Origin: Cognatishimia sp. MH4019
GTDB taxonomy: Bacteria > Pseudomonadota > Alphaproteobacteria > Rhodobacterales > Rhodobacteraceae
Length of the DNA stretch: 64,000 nucleotides
Direction: 5' to 3'
Assembly: GCF_020177595.1 (NCBI RefSeq)
Contig: NZ_JAHTBL010000006.1
Coordinates: forward strand, 1 to 64,000
Shown: in pieces, positions 53,960 to 63,060 of the stretch
Layout: each line of letters opens with the position of its first letter
How positions within the stretch are numbered: position 1 is the stretch's first letter
The notes under the pieces: model-generated
What the model was told of the DNA's origin: nothing
Seen by the model: the letters and a program-made list of their open reading frames with translations, nothing else
The model's database searches: none
Translations under genes and position numbers: made by a program

Positions 53960-54511
53960 GTGGCCAAAAACGACAAACCGCTACTAATCAAGCGCTACGC
54001 CAGTCGGCGTTTATACAATACCGAAACCAGCGATTACGTGACGCTCGAAGATATCGCGAGCTTCATTCGCGAAGGCCGCGAAGTTCAGATCGTCGATCTG
54101 AAGTCCGGCGATGACCTGACCCGACAATATCTTCTGCAAATCATCGCGGAACATGAAAGCCGCGGCGAAAGTGTGCTGCCAGTGACCGTGCTGAACGATC
54201 TGGTACGCAGCTACACCACGCAAGCCACCAGCGTCGTGCCGCAGTTCCTCGCCATGTCCTTCGAGATGTTGCGCGACGGGCAGTCAAAAGCGGTCGAGAA
54301 CATGTCCGCCATGAACCCGATGTCGAAAATGCCCGGCTTTGAGGCCATGCAGGCCCAGCAACGTGCCTTCATGAAAGCCATGACCGGCGGCATGGCCGGA
54401 CAATGGAGCGGCCCATCCGTCGACGCGCCCGACGCGGAAGAGACAGAGAACCTGGAAGAGATCAAAAAGCAGCTGGCCGAACTGCAGGCGAAGCTGTCGA
54501 AACTCAGTTGA
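53960..54511 (+). CDS. phaR: PHA synthesis repressor PhaR
   Basis: PhaR represses phasin and related genes until PHA binds it. This 183-residue protein has the N-terminal PHB/PHA accumulation regulator domain (LLIKRYASRRLYNTETSDYV, then REVQIVDLKSGDDLTRQYL) and the acidic C-terminal region (VDAPDAEETENLEEIKKQ). The start is GTG at 53960 with GGGGAGAC upstream. It lies downstream of the phasin gene and a terminator, with its own possible operator sites. Its predicted regulon includes the phasin promoter and perhaps the gene at 29814. Confidence 0.95.
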   Translation: MAKNDKPLLIKRYASRRLYNTETSDYVTLEDIASFIREGREVQIVDLKSGDDLTRQYLLQIIAEHESRGESVLPVTVLNDLVRSYTTQATSVVPQFLAMSFEMLRDGQSKAVENMSAMNPMSKMPGFEAMQAQQRAFMKAMTGGMAGQWSGPSVDAPDAEETENLEEIKKQLAELQAKLSKLS

Positions 54512-54520
54512 TGAATGCGG

Positions 54521-55531
54521 TCAGGCGGCCAACAAAGCTGCCTGCCGTCCACGCACATCTGGCAGAACCGATGGCCCATAGGCGCCAGGGTTGTCCGCCA
54601 ACTCCGGAAAGATTGCAAAAAGCTCATCCCGTGCGGCCTGTTCCAGCGTCGACAGGCCAGCCGCGCCGGGGTGGAAGCTTTCTGTTGCCACGCCTTCGGC
54701 AAAGATAATCTCGTGGGTGTCAAACAACAGGTGGTGATAGCAGACCGTCCCGCCTTCCTCGCGTAGGATCGTCTCGCCATTTACCAGATCTTTCGCGGGC
54801 ACCAGCACGGCATCGGCACCAAACCACAATTGCGACCGCCAGTCGCTGATCTGCATCCGGTGCTGCGGTGAAACCCGCAGGGCCCGCGGGTTCCCGATCG
54901 CCTGCGCCAGAAACAGGATTGGCGCCAGACGACCGATTGCGGGCAGCTCCCGATGTGCACGCCAGCGCACGGGTTGCGGGCCATTGGTATCGGTGAGAAC
55001 CAAATCGCCCACGGCAATATCCTCGATCCGCCGCAACCCGGTCGGGGTCGCAATCAATGTGCCCGACGCAAAGCAAATCGGCGTTGCATAGCTGGAGGCT
55101 GCAAAGTTTGGCCCCTCAAATGTGCGCGTCACCGTCAACGGCACGCCGACCGGTGGGAACCCTCCCGGTCCGCCGATAAAAGCCAGCCCTTCGACTGTTG
55201 CATAAGACGGCGAGCTGTTGTTGACGTTGAAGCCGACCACCGTCCAGGTATTCGTCCCGTCGCTCAGCTCCAGCCCGTATTCCGCCTCCACGACAGACCC
55301 GTCTGCATAGGTCGTCCCGTCAATCGCCTGTGCGCCGTTCAGCACCTGGCTGCTGTCGCTGTCTTGAAAGTCGCTGTCATTGTCCGTGATGCTGATGGCC
55401 CGCCACGCCCCGGAATTGAGCGTGATCGTCGCCCCGTCCAGATGCGATCCATCGCCTTGATTGACACCATCCAGTACCCCGCCAACGATGGTCAGGTCAC
55501 TTTCGTCCAGAATGTAGATGTCATAATCCAT
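54521..55531 (-). CDS. Hint_2-domain protein with intact catalytic cysteine
   Basis: This 336-residue protein has an N-terminal beta-rich region (MDYDIYILDESDLTIVGGVL, then GDGSHLDGATITLNSGAW) and from about residue 160 a Hint domain (ICFASGTLIATPTGLRRIED; Cys before FASGT, and the LRVSPQHRMQI block near 215). Start 55531 is chosen because YDIYILDES resembles the usual start; a TTG at 55558 is an alternative. Such roseobacter proteins are often exported by type I systems; no transporter adjoins. An 11-bp repeat array lies upstream. Confidence 0.75.
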   Translation of the reverse strand: MDYDIYILDESDLTIVGGVLDGVNQGDGSHLDGATITLNSGAWRAISITDNDSDFQDSDSSQVLNGAQAIDGTTYADGSVVEAEYGLELSDGTNTWTVVGFNVNNSSPSYATVEGLAFIGGPGGFPPVGVPLTVTRTFEGPNFAASSYATPICFASGTLIATPTGLRRIEDIAVGDLVLTDTNGPQPVRWRAHRELPAIGRLAPILFLAQAIGNPRALRVSPQHRMQISDWRSQLWFGADAVLVPAKDLVNGETILREEGGTVCYHHLLFDTHEIIFAEGVATESFHPGAAGLSTLEQAARDELFAIFPELADNPGAYGPSVLPDVRGRQAALLAA

Positions 55532-55635
55532 CAGGAACCAGCTTTGATCAGTACTCAATCTGGATGCTAGGAGGGAAGTAAGACGATTCTAAGTGGGAAT
55601 TTCGGCGATTTTGCAGCTCTGACGAAACGTCAAAC

Positions 55636-55691
55636 GTATGGCTCAATGCCATACCCGAGCCATACGCAAACCATACCCGAACCAGACAGGC
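55636..55691. repeat. 11-bp tandem CCATAC repeat array with inverted half
   Basis: Four consecutive 11-nt units (55648-55658, 55659-55669, 55670-55680, 55681-55691) carry CCATAC, CCATAC, CCATAC and a degenerate CCAGAC, preceded by the inverted half GTATGGC (55636-55642). The period is close to one helical turn, so a protein could bind side by side. It lies about 105-160 nt upstream of the Hint-gene start and just after the aminotransferase stop. Confidence 0.8.
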
Positions 55692-55693
55692 TG

Positions 55694-57061
55694 TCAGGCG
55701 ACCTCGGAAAACACCTGTTTGAGCGCCTTTTGCAGCTTCTCGAACATCTCATCCATCTGCGCATCGGTCATGATGAAAGGCGGACAAAGCACGATGGATT
55801 GCCCCAGCGGACGACAGATCAGCCCGTGATCCGTGCATGTATTCGCGATCCGCTCGCTGACCGATAAGTCACTGGAAAAAGGCGTTTTTGTCGCCTTGTC
55901 AGCCACCGCTTCCAGCGCGCCCATAAAGCCCTTGCTACGTGCCTCACCGATATTGGCGTCCGTCGCGATCTCTGCCAATCCAGCCTCGAATTTGGGTGTC
56001 AGACGGACGACATTTTCCATCAAACCGTCGTTCAAGATCACATCAATTGCTTTCAGTGCAATCGCTGCCCCCACCGGATGCCCCGACGCGGTAAATCCAT
56101 GTGGGAATTCTTCAATCTTTTCCGAGGCTTCCTGCAATCGCGCCGTCAAATCCGGCCCCAAAATCACGGCCCCCATCGGAAAGTATCCCGCTGTCAGATT
56201 TTTCGAGCTGATAATCGCATCCGGCACAAAGTCATACGTCACGCAGCCCCACTTCGTTCCGGTGCGTCCGAACCCGCAAATCACCTCGTCCGAGATCAGC
56301 GGAATCCCGTGCTTTTTCAGCACTTTATGGATTGCCTGAAAGTAGCCCTCAGGTGGTGGAATGACCCCGCCTGCGCCGATTACAGGCTCTGCAAAGAACC
56401 CGGCAATCGTGTCTGCACCTTCGGCGTTAATGGTTTCTTCAAGCTCTTGTGCCAATCTGCGCGTGAATGCGGCTTCCGTTTCGCCCTCAAGCCCCTCGCG
56501 CCAGTAATGCGGGCAGGTCAGATGGATAAACCCTTCAAAAGGAAGGCCAAAAACCGAATTATAGGGTTTGCCCGTCATCGAGGCCGACACAGCAGTCACC
56601 CCGTGATAGCCATTCTTCCGCGTCAGGATCTTGCGCTTTTGCGGATGGCCTTCGCTTTGATTTAGAAACCAGAGCATTTTGACCATCGTGTCATTCGCCT
56701 CTGATCCGGAGTTGGTGTAGAACACCTTTCCGTCCTCAAACGGCGACACCTCCACCAATTTTTCAGACAGCATCACTGTCTGATCTGACATCCGCCCAAA
56801 GAACGCGTGATAGCCGGGGAATCGGTCATATTGTGCCTTCGCGGCCTCAGCCAACCCGGGGTGATCGAACCCCGCAACCATGTTCCAAAGCCCTGAATTT
56901 GCGTCCAAATATCGCCGTCCATGGACGTCTACGACATAAGGTCCTTCGCCATGGGTCAGGACGACCGCCCCGCGATCCTGCACCGTCGGCAGGTCAGTAA
57001 ATCCGTAAAAGGAATGCGCATCCGCGCGGGCTTCCCAGCTGTTGGGCGCATGGTCTTTCAT
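55694..57061 (-). CDS. Class III omega-aminotransferase (amine/pyruvate type)
   Basis: This 455-residue PLP enzyme of the class III family transfers the amino group of an omega-amino compound such as putrescine or taurine to pyruvate. It has VFYTNSGSEANDTMVKM, ISDEVICGFGRTGTKWG (PLP-binding Asp) and catalytic Lys in ISSKNLTAGYFPMGAV. It resembles the putrescine or taurine-pyruvate aminotransferases of roseobacters. It is the last gene of the minus-strand run after the DegT-type gene. Substrate range not readable from sequence. Confidence 0.9.
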   Translation of the reverse strand: MKDHAPNSWEARADAHSFYGFTDLPTVQDRGAVVLTHGEGPYVVDVHGRRYLDANSGLWNMVAGFDHPGLAEAAKAQYDRFPGYHAFFGRMSDQTVMLSEKLVEVSPFEDGKVFYTNSGSEANDTMVKMLWFLNQSEGHPQKRKILTRKNGYHGVTAVSASMTGKPYNSVFGLPFEGFIHLTCPHYWREGLEGETEAAFTRRLAQELEETINAEGADTIAGFFAEPVIGAGGVIPPPEGYFQAIHKVLKKHGIPLISDEVICGFGRTGTKWGCVTYDFVPDAIISSKNLTAGYFPMGAVILGPDLTARLQEASEKIEEFPHGFTASGHPVGAAIALKAIDVILNDGLMENVVRLTPKFEAGLAEIATDANIGEARSKGFMGALEAVADKATKTPFSSDLSVSERIANTCTDHGLICRPLGQSIVLCPPFIMTDAQMDEMFEKLQKALKQVFSEVA

Positions 57062-57120
57062 GGGGCACCTATGAGTCGATTGCCCTCACGCTAGACCCGC
57101 GCCCTTGCGGGATCAATCGC

Positions 57121-58314
57121 TCAAGTGCCGTAGGCGCGCGCAGGTTCCGCAACGGCGTCGGAGGCCCCGACCAAGGCAGCGATCACCGCGTCCAGTTCGT
57201 CTTTGGTCAGCCGTGCTGGTAGACGCACATCGCAGGCCCGCATCAACATCGCGCGAGTGCGGGGCAGATCGGGTTGATCGCCCAGAAACTGCCAGTTCCA
57301 GAAAGCCCGCGCATTGTCCGTCGACAGGCCAAAGATTTGCACCTTCACGCCGCGCTCGGCAGCGCTCGCGGCAAAGGCTTTTGCTTGCGCGTCATCCATG
57401 CCGATCAGGTTGAACTGAATGCTGTCCGGCGCGCGGGCCTCGGCCTTCAAGGGCGGCGGCACATCCAGATTGTCGCATTGATTCAATGCATTGGCGACGT
57501 AGTCATGATTGGACAACCCATCCCGCACCCGGCGCGGCACCTCGGCCAGTTGAGGCCGAATGATCGCCGCCGACAGGTTCGACAGGCGCTGGTTATAAAG
57601 CGGCAGCTTGTTCTGCCAATGGGCGCAACGCTCCGCCATGTCGCCATGCTTTTTCCACGCATGCTCGTAAGCGCCCGACATGATGATCGCCCGCGCGGCA
57701 AGGTCGGGATCATCGGTGATCAGAATGCCGCCTTCGCCTGCATTCAGCAACTTATAGCTTTGAAACGAGAAACACCCGATCGCGCCGATTGTCCCGATAT
57801 TGCGTCCGTTCCAAGTGGTCCCGAGCGAGTGCGCAGCATCCTCGATCACCGGCACGCCAGCCGCATCGGCCATCGCCATGATCGCGTCCATATCAGAGGT
57901 ATGACCGCGCATATGGCTGATGATGATCGCTTTGATATCGCCCGTTAACTTGGCGGCAAAGTCGTCCAGATCGACGCGGTAATTCTCTCCCACCTCGACC
58001 AGAACCGGTACGCAATCGGCATGAACAACCGCCGATGGGACGGCCGCGAATGTGAACGCAGGGATCAGAACTTTCGCGTCGCGCGGCAGGTCCAACGCTT
58101 TCAGCGACAAGAACAAAGCGGCCGAGCATGATGCCACGGCCAAGGCATATTTCGACCCCATCATCTGGGCGAACTCCTGCTCCAGCAGCGTGACAGGCGC
58201 GTCTTGCTCTGCAGTGTATCGAAACAGATCGCCGCTTTGCAAAAGCCGCTCAATCTCGGCGCGGGCGGCGTCCGGGATCGGTTCAGCACTATAGACGTCG
58301 GGGGCCTTGCTCAT
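57121..58314 (-). CDS. DegT/DnrJ/EryC1/StrS-family aminotransferase
   Basis: This 397-residue PLP enzyme of the sugar aminotransferase family has PAFTFAAVPSAVVHADCVPV, EDAAHSLGTTWNGRNIGTIG and the PLP lysine in CFSFQSYKLLNAGEGGILITD. The family aminates keto sugars, and some members act on other carbonyls. ATG 58314 (MSKAPDVYSAEP) is chosen; a GTG 6 nt upstream is an alternative. It sits between a class III aminotransferase and an amine oxidoreductase, where a sugar enzyme would be unexpected; it may aminate an intermediate here or serve an unrelated function. Confidence 0.88.
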   Translation of the reverse strand: MSKAPDVYSAEPIPDAARAEIERLLQSGDLFRYTAEQDAPVTLLEQEFAQMMGSKYALAVASCSAALFLSLKALDLPRDAKVLIPAFTFAAVPSAVVHADCVPVLVEVGENYRVDLDDFAAKLTGDIKAIIISHMRGHTSDMDAIMAMADAAGVPVIEDAAHSLGTTWNGRNIGTIGAIGCFSFQSYKLLNAGEGGILITDDPDLAARAIIMSGAYEHAWKKHGDMAERCAHWQNKLPLYNQRLSNLSAAIIRPQLAEVPRRVRDGLSNHDYVANALNQCDNLDVPPPLKAEARAPDSIQFNLIGMDDAQAKAFAASAAERGVKVQIFGLSTDNARAFWNWQFLGDQPDLPRTRAMLMRACDVRLPARLTKDELDAVIAALVGASDAVAEPARAYGT

Positions 58315-58397
58315 CTGCACGTCTTTCTTGTCGTTAGCGGCATGTTTTCATGCATTATATGACATGTAGCCGCAATGTGTAACGAAAAAGCGACCGC

Positions 58398-59687
58398 TCA
58401 AACGCCCAGCCGGTCGCGCAGGGCATACCATGTCATTGCCAGTTTCAGCAGCGGCGATTTGAACGCAGGTCCACCCGGAAAGCGCATCATCGGCAGGCCC
58501 GCCAGCACGTCCCACTGGTTCATGCGTCCGGCGATTGCGTCCGCCAAAACCCTCCCAGCGAACGTCGCCATCGCGACCCCGTGACCCGAATAACCCGAAG
58601 CGGACCACAAGTGCGGCTCGGGCCGGGCGAAATAGGGCAGGCGGGTCATGGTGATTGCCAGCGTGCCACCCCATGCATGGCTGATCGGGATGCCTTTGAG
58701 CTGAGGGAAAACCTGCTCCAACGGGCGGCGCACCTTTGCGGCGATATCCTCGGGGAAGCGGTAACCATAGCTTTCCCCACCCCCGAACAGCAGGCGATTG
58801 TCTTCGGTGCGGCGGAAGTAATTTACCACGAATTTACTGTCGGCCACGGCCACGTCGCTGGGCAAAATGGCCTCTGGATCGGGCAGAGGGTCAGTCGCAA
58901 CGACGTAATTGTTGATCGGCATGACGCGGCTTGCAACCTTGCGGTTCAAGCCCCCCAGATAGCCATTGCCAGCCAGCAAAACCTCCTGAGCGATCACCCG
59001 GCCTTTATCTGTTTGAACAATGGGTTGCGGGCCGATTTTGATATGATGAACCGGGCTTTCCTCAAAGATCACAGCACCCGCCGCCTCGGCTTGTGCGGCC
59101 AGCCGCAACGCATAGCGCAGCGGGTGCAGATGCCCGCCCTGAGGCATGAACACCCCACCTTTGTAGCGCGGGGAGCGGACGTAGGCCTCAAGCGCCTTGC
59201 GGTCCAAGGGAACCATCGTCTCTTTACCATAAACCTTCTGCATATGCGCGGCCAGCGCGTGGCTGTCGCGCAGGTCAGAACGAGTCCAATCGGTATGCAA
59301 AAGGCCGGGGCGGAAGTCTTCTCCGGCGAGGTCTCGCGTGAGCCCCACAGCCTCAAGGCTCATGTCCCAAAGCAGCCGCGCGGTGTCAGCACCAAGCCGA
59401 TCCTCCAGCGCCATTTGGTCCACGTTCCAACCAAGCCCGACCTGTCCGCCATTGCGCCCCGAGGCGCCAAACCCCGCGCGATGGGCCTCCAGCACGATCA
59501 CGTCGATCCCGGCTTGCGCCAGATGTAGCGCGGCCGACAGCCCGGTATAGCCCGCACCGACAATGCAGACCTGCGCGCGCGTCTCGCCGCGCACGGGCGT
59601 GCGGGGGGCGGGCAGGTCGGTGCTGGCGGTATACCAACTGCCCTGCGGGTAGACCCCGGCGCGGTCATTGGCATAGAGCAGGTTCAT
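58398..59687 (-). CDS. FAD-dependent amine oxidoreductase (PuuB/DadA type)
   Basis: This 429-residue flavoenzyme has the dinucleotide-binding motif VCIVGAGYTGLSAALHLAQA (GxGxxG near residue 44), then the GRNGGQVGLGW motif and the C-terminal ATFAGRVLADAIAG with GYSGHGVAMA (FAD). PuuB-like enzymes oxidise gamma-glutamyl-amines to aldehydes. The start at 59687 (MNLLYANDRAG) overlaps the glutamine-synthetase-like stop as ATGA; the frame extends to 59717. With the ligases and the hydrolase next door it fits a gamma-glutamylation pathway, although the aldehyde dehydrogenase is missing in this window. Confidence 0.88.
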   Translation of the reverse strand: MNLLYANDRAGVYPQGSWYTASTDLPAPRTPVRGETRAQVCIVGAGYTGLSAALHLAQAGIDVIVLEAHRAGFGASGRNGGQVGLGWNVDQMALEDRLGADTARLLWDMSLEAVGLTRDLAGEDFRPGLLHTDWTRSDLRDSHALAAHMQKVYGKETMVPLDRKALEAYVRSPRYKGGVFMPQGGHLHPLRYALRLAAQAEAAGAVIFEESPVHHIKIGPQPIVQTDKGRVIAQEVLLAGNGYLGGLNRKVASRVMPINNYVVATDPLPDPEAILPSDVAVADSKFVVNYFRRTEDNRLLFGGGESYGYRFPEDIAAKVRRPLEQVFPQLKGIPISHAWGGTLAITMTRLPYFARPEPHLWSASGYSGHGVAMATFAGRVLADAIAGRMNQWDVLAGLPMMRFPGGPAFKSPLLKLAMTWYALRDRLGV

Positions 59688-61036
59688 ACGTTCAGCAGCA
59701 GATGTTCGCGTTCCCAAGGGCTGATTTCTTGCAAGAACTCTTCGTATTCCGCTGCCTTTACAATGGCATAGACTCGCGCGAACTCTGGCCCCAGAATGTC
59801 GTGCAAACCAGTGGCGGCGGTGAAAAGATCAAGTGCAGAGTAAAGCCCGCGCGGGATATCCTCGGCCCCCGCATAAGCATCGCCAGTGCATTCCGGGCTG
59901 GGCGCACGCGCCTCGGTCAAGCCCAGATAACCGCAAGCCAACGAGGCCGCGATACCCAGATACGGGTTGCAATCCATGCCCGCCAGACGGTTTTCAACCC
60001 GGCGTGCTTCAGGCTCGGCGACCGGAATACGGATGCCCGTCGTGCGATTGTCGCGCCCCCATTCAAGGTTAATCGGGGCCGCGTGATCCTTTACATAGCG
60101 CCGGTAGCTGTTCACATACGGCGCCAGCAGGGCGATCACGCTGGGCAGATGGTTCTGCAGCCCGGCAATGAAATGCTGAAAGGCGGGCGTTTCGGAGCCA
60201 TCGGCGTTCGAGAAGATGTTCCGACCGTCCGCATCCACGACAGAATGGTGCACGTGCATCGCACTTCCCGGCTCCCCTTCGATGGGCTTGGCCATGAAGG
60301 TTGCAAAGCAATCATGGCGCAACGCGGCCTCGCGGATCAGGCGTTTGAAATAGAAAATCTCGTCAGCCAGACGCACCGGATCGCCATGGCGCAGGTTGAT
60401 CTCGACCTGGCCCGCGCCGCCTTCCTGCGTGATCCCGTCAATCTCGAAGCCTTGGGCTTCGGCGAAATCGTAGATGTCGTCGATGACGGGGCCATATTCA
60501 TCGACAGCGCTCATCGAATAAGCCTGACGCGCAGCGGCGGGGCGTCCGGACCGGCCCATCATCGCCTCAATCGGGCGGGCCGGGTCGATGTTGCGGGCGA
60601 CGAGGAAGAATTCCATTTCGGGGGCCACAACCGGGGTCCAGCCCTTGTCCGCATAAAGCTGGCAGACGCGTTTCAGCACATTGCGCGGTGCCATCGGAAT
60701 GGGCGCGCCTGTCTGATCGAATGCGTCGTGAATCACCTGCAATGTCCAGTCGCCCGTCCAAGGCGCAGCGGTGGCGGTGCGCATGTCAGGCTTCAGGATC
60801 ATGTCGGGTTCGGTAAAGCCAGCATCACCTGCGGCTTCACCCCAACCTCCTGCGATCGTTTGGAAAAAGATCGAATTGGGCAGGAAAAATTGCGACTGGC
60901 GCGCGAATTTCGAGGCAGGCACAGCCTTGCCACGGGCGATGCCGGGCAGGTCGGGGATGATGCATTCAACCTCGTCCAGCCGGTGGCCTTCCAGATAGCG
61001 TCGCGCGGCGTCGGGCAGATTGTCTTCCCAGCTCAT
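59684..61036 (-). CDS. Glutamine-synthetase-like amine ligase 1
   Basis: This 450-residue enzyme has the GS fold: VVAPEMEFFLVARN, GAGQVEINLRHGDPV, MHVHHSVVDADG, and VENRLAGMDCNPYLGIAASLACGY. In this context a gamma-glutamyl-amine ligase (PuuA-like) that joins glutamate to an amine with ATP is more likely than a glutamine synthetase, because such ligases occur in pairs with FAD oxidoreductases and amidotransferases. It overlaps the oxidoreductase gene by 4 nt and the GATase gene by 4 nt (ATGA). The amine substrate is unknown. Confidence 0.88.
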   Translation of the reverse strand: MSWEDNLPDAARRYLEGHRLDEVECIIPDLPGIARGKAVPASKFARQSQFFLPNSIFFQTIAGGWGEAAGDAGFTEPDMILKPDMRTATAAPWTGDWTLQVIHDAFDQTGAPIPMAPRNVLKRVCQLYADKGWTPVVAPEMEFFLVARNIDPARPIEAMMGRSGRPAAARQAYSMSAVDEYGPVIDDIYDFAEAQGFEIDGITQEGGAGQVEINLRHGDPVRLADEIFYFKRLIREAALRHDCFATFMAKPIEGEPGSAMHVHHSVVDADGRNIFSNADGSETPAFQHFIAGLQNHLPSVIALLAPYVNSYRRYVKDHAAPINLEWGRDNRTTGIRIPVAEPEARRVENRLAGMDCNPYLGIAASLACGYLGLTEARAPSPECTGDAYAGAEDIPRGLYSALDLFTAATGLHDILGPEFARVYAIVKAAEYEEFLQEISPWEREHLLLNV

Positions 61037-61725
61037 GCGGGCACCTCGCGGTTTTTCAAAAACGCCGCGAGCATTGCCGCCACGCGGGCCTCATCATTAG
61101 GTGTTTCGACCGTCTCGGCGGCTTGCGCCATCAGATCGGCGGGGTATTTTTCCTGCCCCCGAAACGCCTCGAGATAGCTGGCCACCACAGGATTGCGGAT
61201 CTCTGGATGAGGCTGCACGGTCATGATCCGGTCGCCATAGACCAGCGCGGCATTCTGGCAGAACGGGCTGGAGGCGATGGTCTTGGCGCCCTTTGGTCGC
61301 GCGACAACCTGATCCTGATGCCACGCATTCAGCGCGGCCTCCCCGAGACCGTCGAAGCGGTAGTCATGCCGCCCAATGGCCCAACCGCCTTCGAATTTCT
61401 CGACCTGGCCGCCCATGGCTTGTGCGATGATCTGATGACCAAAGCAGATGCCGATCATTGGGCGATTTGCAGCATGGATCGCGCGGATCAGGTCCTCCAA
61501 CGGCGCAATGAACGCGTGATCCTCATAGGCACCATGGCGCGAGCCGGTAACAAGCCAGCCATCGGCGGCGTCGGGGCCGGACGGAAAGTCCATATCGACA
61601 ACGTTGTAGGTCTGAAACGTAAAGCCTTGACCTTCAAAGATATGGTGAAACAGCGCGTCGAAATCCCCATGGGCGGCGTGAACCGCGTCGGGGGTGTGCC
61701 CGCATTGCAAAATGCCGATTTTCAT
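61033..61725 (-). CDS. Class I glutamine amidotransferase-like hydrolase
   Basis: This 230-residue class I GATase has the nucleophile elbow GICFGHQ (Cys94) and the His/Glu of QPHPE (His173, Glu175). It resembles PuuD-like gamma-glutamyl hydrolases or GuaA-type GATases; in this operon it probably releases the product from its glutamyl group. It overlaps the adjacent GS-like gene by 4 nt (ATGA) and is 45 nt downstream of the second GS-like gene. It shows no fused synthetase domain. Confidence 0.9.
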   Translation of the reverse strand: MKIGILQCGHTPDAVHAAHGDFDALFHHIFEGQGFTFQTYNVVDMDFPSGPDAADGWLVTGSRHGAYEDHAFIAPLEDLIRAIHAANRPMIGICFGHQIIAQAMGGQVEKFEGGWAIGRHDYRFDGLGEAALNAWHQDQVVARPKGAKTIASSPFCQNAALVYGDRIMTVQPHPEIRNPVVASYLEAFRGQEKYPADLMAQAAETVETPNDEARVAAMLAAFLKNREVPA

Positions 61726-61770
61726 CTGTGGCCTGTTGGTTTGTTGATGGCCCTAGCTAGAGCGCGTCGG

Positions 61771-63060
61771 TCAAACGCGGTCAAGCAGAACCGTCCGAAT
61801 ATCGGGCGGGGACATCTCAGAGAACTTTGCCAGCTCCTGACGTTTCGTGCGCGTGAGCATGTCGATCAGGAGCGGCGGGAAAAGCTGACCAACCAGCGGG
61901 TCGGTCGCGAAAAGATCAATCGCGCTGGCCCAATCCTCGGCCAGTTGCGGCAGCTTTTGCGCATAGGCGTTGCCGGTGACCGGGGCAGGTGCCTTGAGCT
62001 TTTTGACCAACCCGATATGGGCGGCCCCAAGGATCGCGGTGAGCAGCAGATAGGGGTTAATATCGCCGCCTGCCACGCGATGCTCGAACCGGCGGGCGAC
62101 ACTTGGCCCGTTGGGAATGCGCAACGCAACGGTGCGGTTTTCATAGCTCCAGCCGATCCCAGTGGGCGCGTGCGCTCCGGGCGTCAGACGAGCGTAGCTG
62201 TTGGCGTGCGGCGCAAAAAGCAGCGTTGCCCCGCGCATCGCGCGCAGGCATCCGGCCACCGCATGGCGCAGCGCATCGGTCCCATTTGGCCCGCCATCAT
62301 CGAAGATATTGCGTCCCGCCCGCAGCACGGAGACATGCACATGCATCCCGTTGCCCGCCTGATCGGGATCGGGCTTTGCCATAAAGCTGGCCCGCATGCC
62401 CCATTTGCGCGCCAGACCTTTGACCATATGCTTGAACAGCATCGTGTCATCGGCGGCTTTGAGGGCGTCCTGATGGGTCAGCGTGACCTCAAATTGCCCC
62501 GGCGCGGCCTCTGAAATCGCGTCTTTCGCAGGGATGCCCATCGCCTCGCAGGCCTCATAAAGATCGGTGAAGACCTGATCGAACGCGTCCAGCTCCTGCA
62601 GGCTGAGCGTGTTGACTGTCTTGATTGGATTGCCCGTTTGTGGGTTCAGCACCGGGCCGCCATCGGCGTTGAAAAGCGTAAACTCCAGCTCGGTTGCGGC
62701 CATCACCTGCAAGCCATCGGCAGCGTAGCGACCCAGCACAGCCTCCAGCGCGTGGCGCGGGTCGCCCTCAAACGGTGCGCCGTCTTCGGTATGCATCACC
62801 ATCGGCACCAGCATCGAGGGCGTGGCCAGCCACGGCATCGGCACTGCCCCGCGCGAGGAGGGGCGCAGCATGCCGTCCCGGTCGCCAGTCTCGAACACCA
62901 GCGGGCTGTCCTCGATATCGGCACCGAAGATGTCGAGGTTCAGGACCGACAGCGGCATTTTCAGCGTGTCTTTATCCGGGTCAAACGCGCCCGCTGCGCG
63001 CTTGCCGCGCAACTGGCCGTTCAGATCGACGACAGCGAAACGGGTCGTTTGCGGGGCCAT
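61771..63060 (-). CDS. Glutamine-synthetase-like amine ligase 2
   Basis: This 429-residue GS-fold protein has LNGQLRGKRAAG (in GS-I-like ligases), AATELEFTLFNADG, GQFEVTLTHQDA, GNGMHVHVSVLRAG and VAGGDINPYLLLTAILGAA. It is clearly diverged from ligase 1, so the two probably have different amine substrates or form a mixed complex. It shares 1 nt (TGATG) with the upstream ABC permease gene. Transport and gamma-glutamylation are thus likely to be co-expressed. Confidence 0.88.
   Translation of the reverse strand: MAPQTTRFAVVDLNGQLRGKRAAGAFDPDKDTLKMPLSVLNLDIFGADIEDSPLVFETGDRDGMLRPSSRGAVPMPWLATPSMLVPMVMHTEDGAPFEGDPRHALEAVLGRYAADGLQVMAATELEFTLFNADGGPVLNPQTGNPIKTVNTLSLQELDAFDQVFTDLYEACEAMGIPAKDAISEAAPGQFEVTLTHQDALKAADDTMLFKHMVKGLARKWGMRASFMAKPDPDQAGNGMHVHVSVLRAGRNIFDDGGPNGTDALRHAVAGCLRAMRGATLLFAPHANSYARLTPGAHAPTGIGWSYENRTVALRIPNGPSVARRFEHRVAGGDINPYLLLTAILGAAHIGLVKKLKAPAPVTGNAYAQKLPQLAEDWASAIDLFATDPLVGQLFPPLLIDMLTRTKRQELAKFSEMSPPDIRTVLLDRV

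Noticed and set aside
59702-61177. Long antisense frames over the GS-like genes (also 61123-62514).
   Set aside because: They are mirror frames of conserved enzymes with intact catalytic motifs; no start signals or domains.
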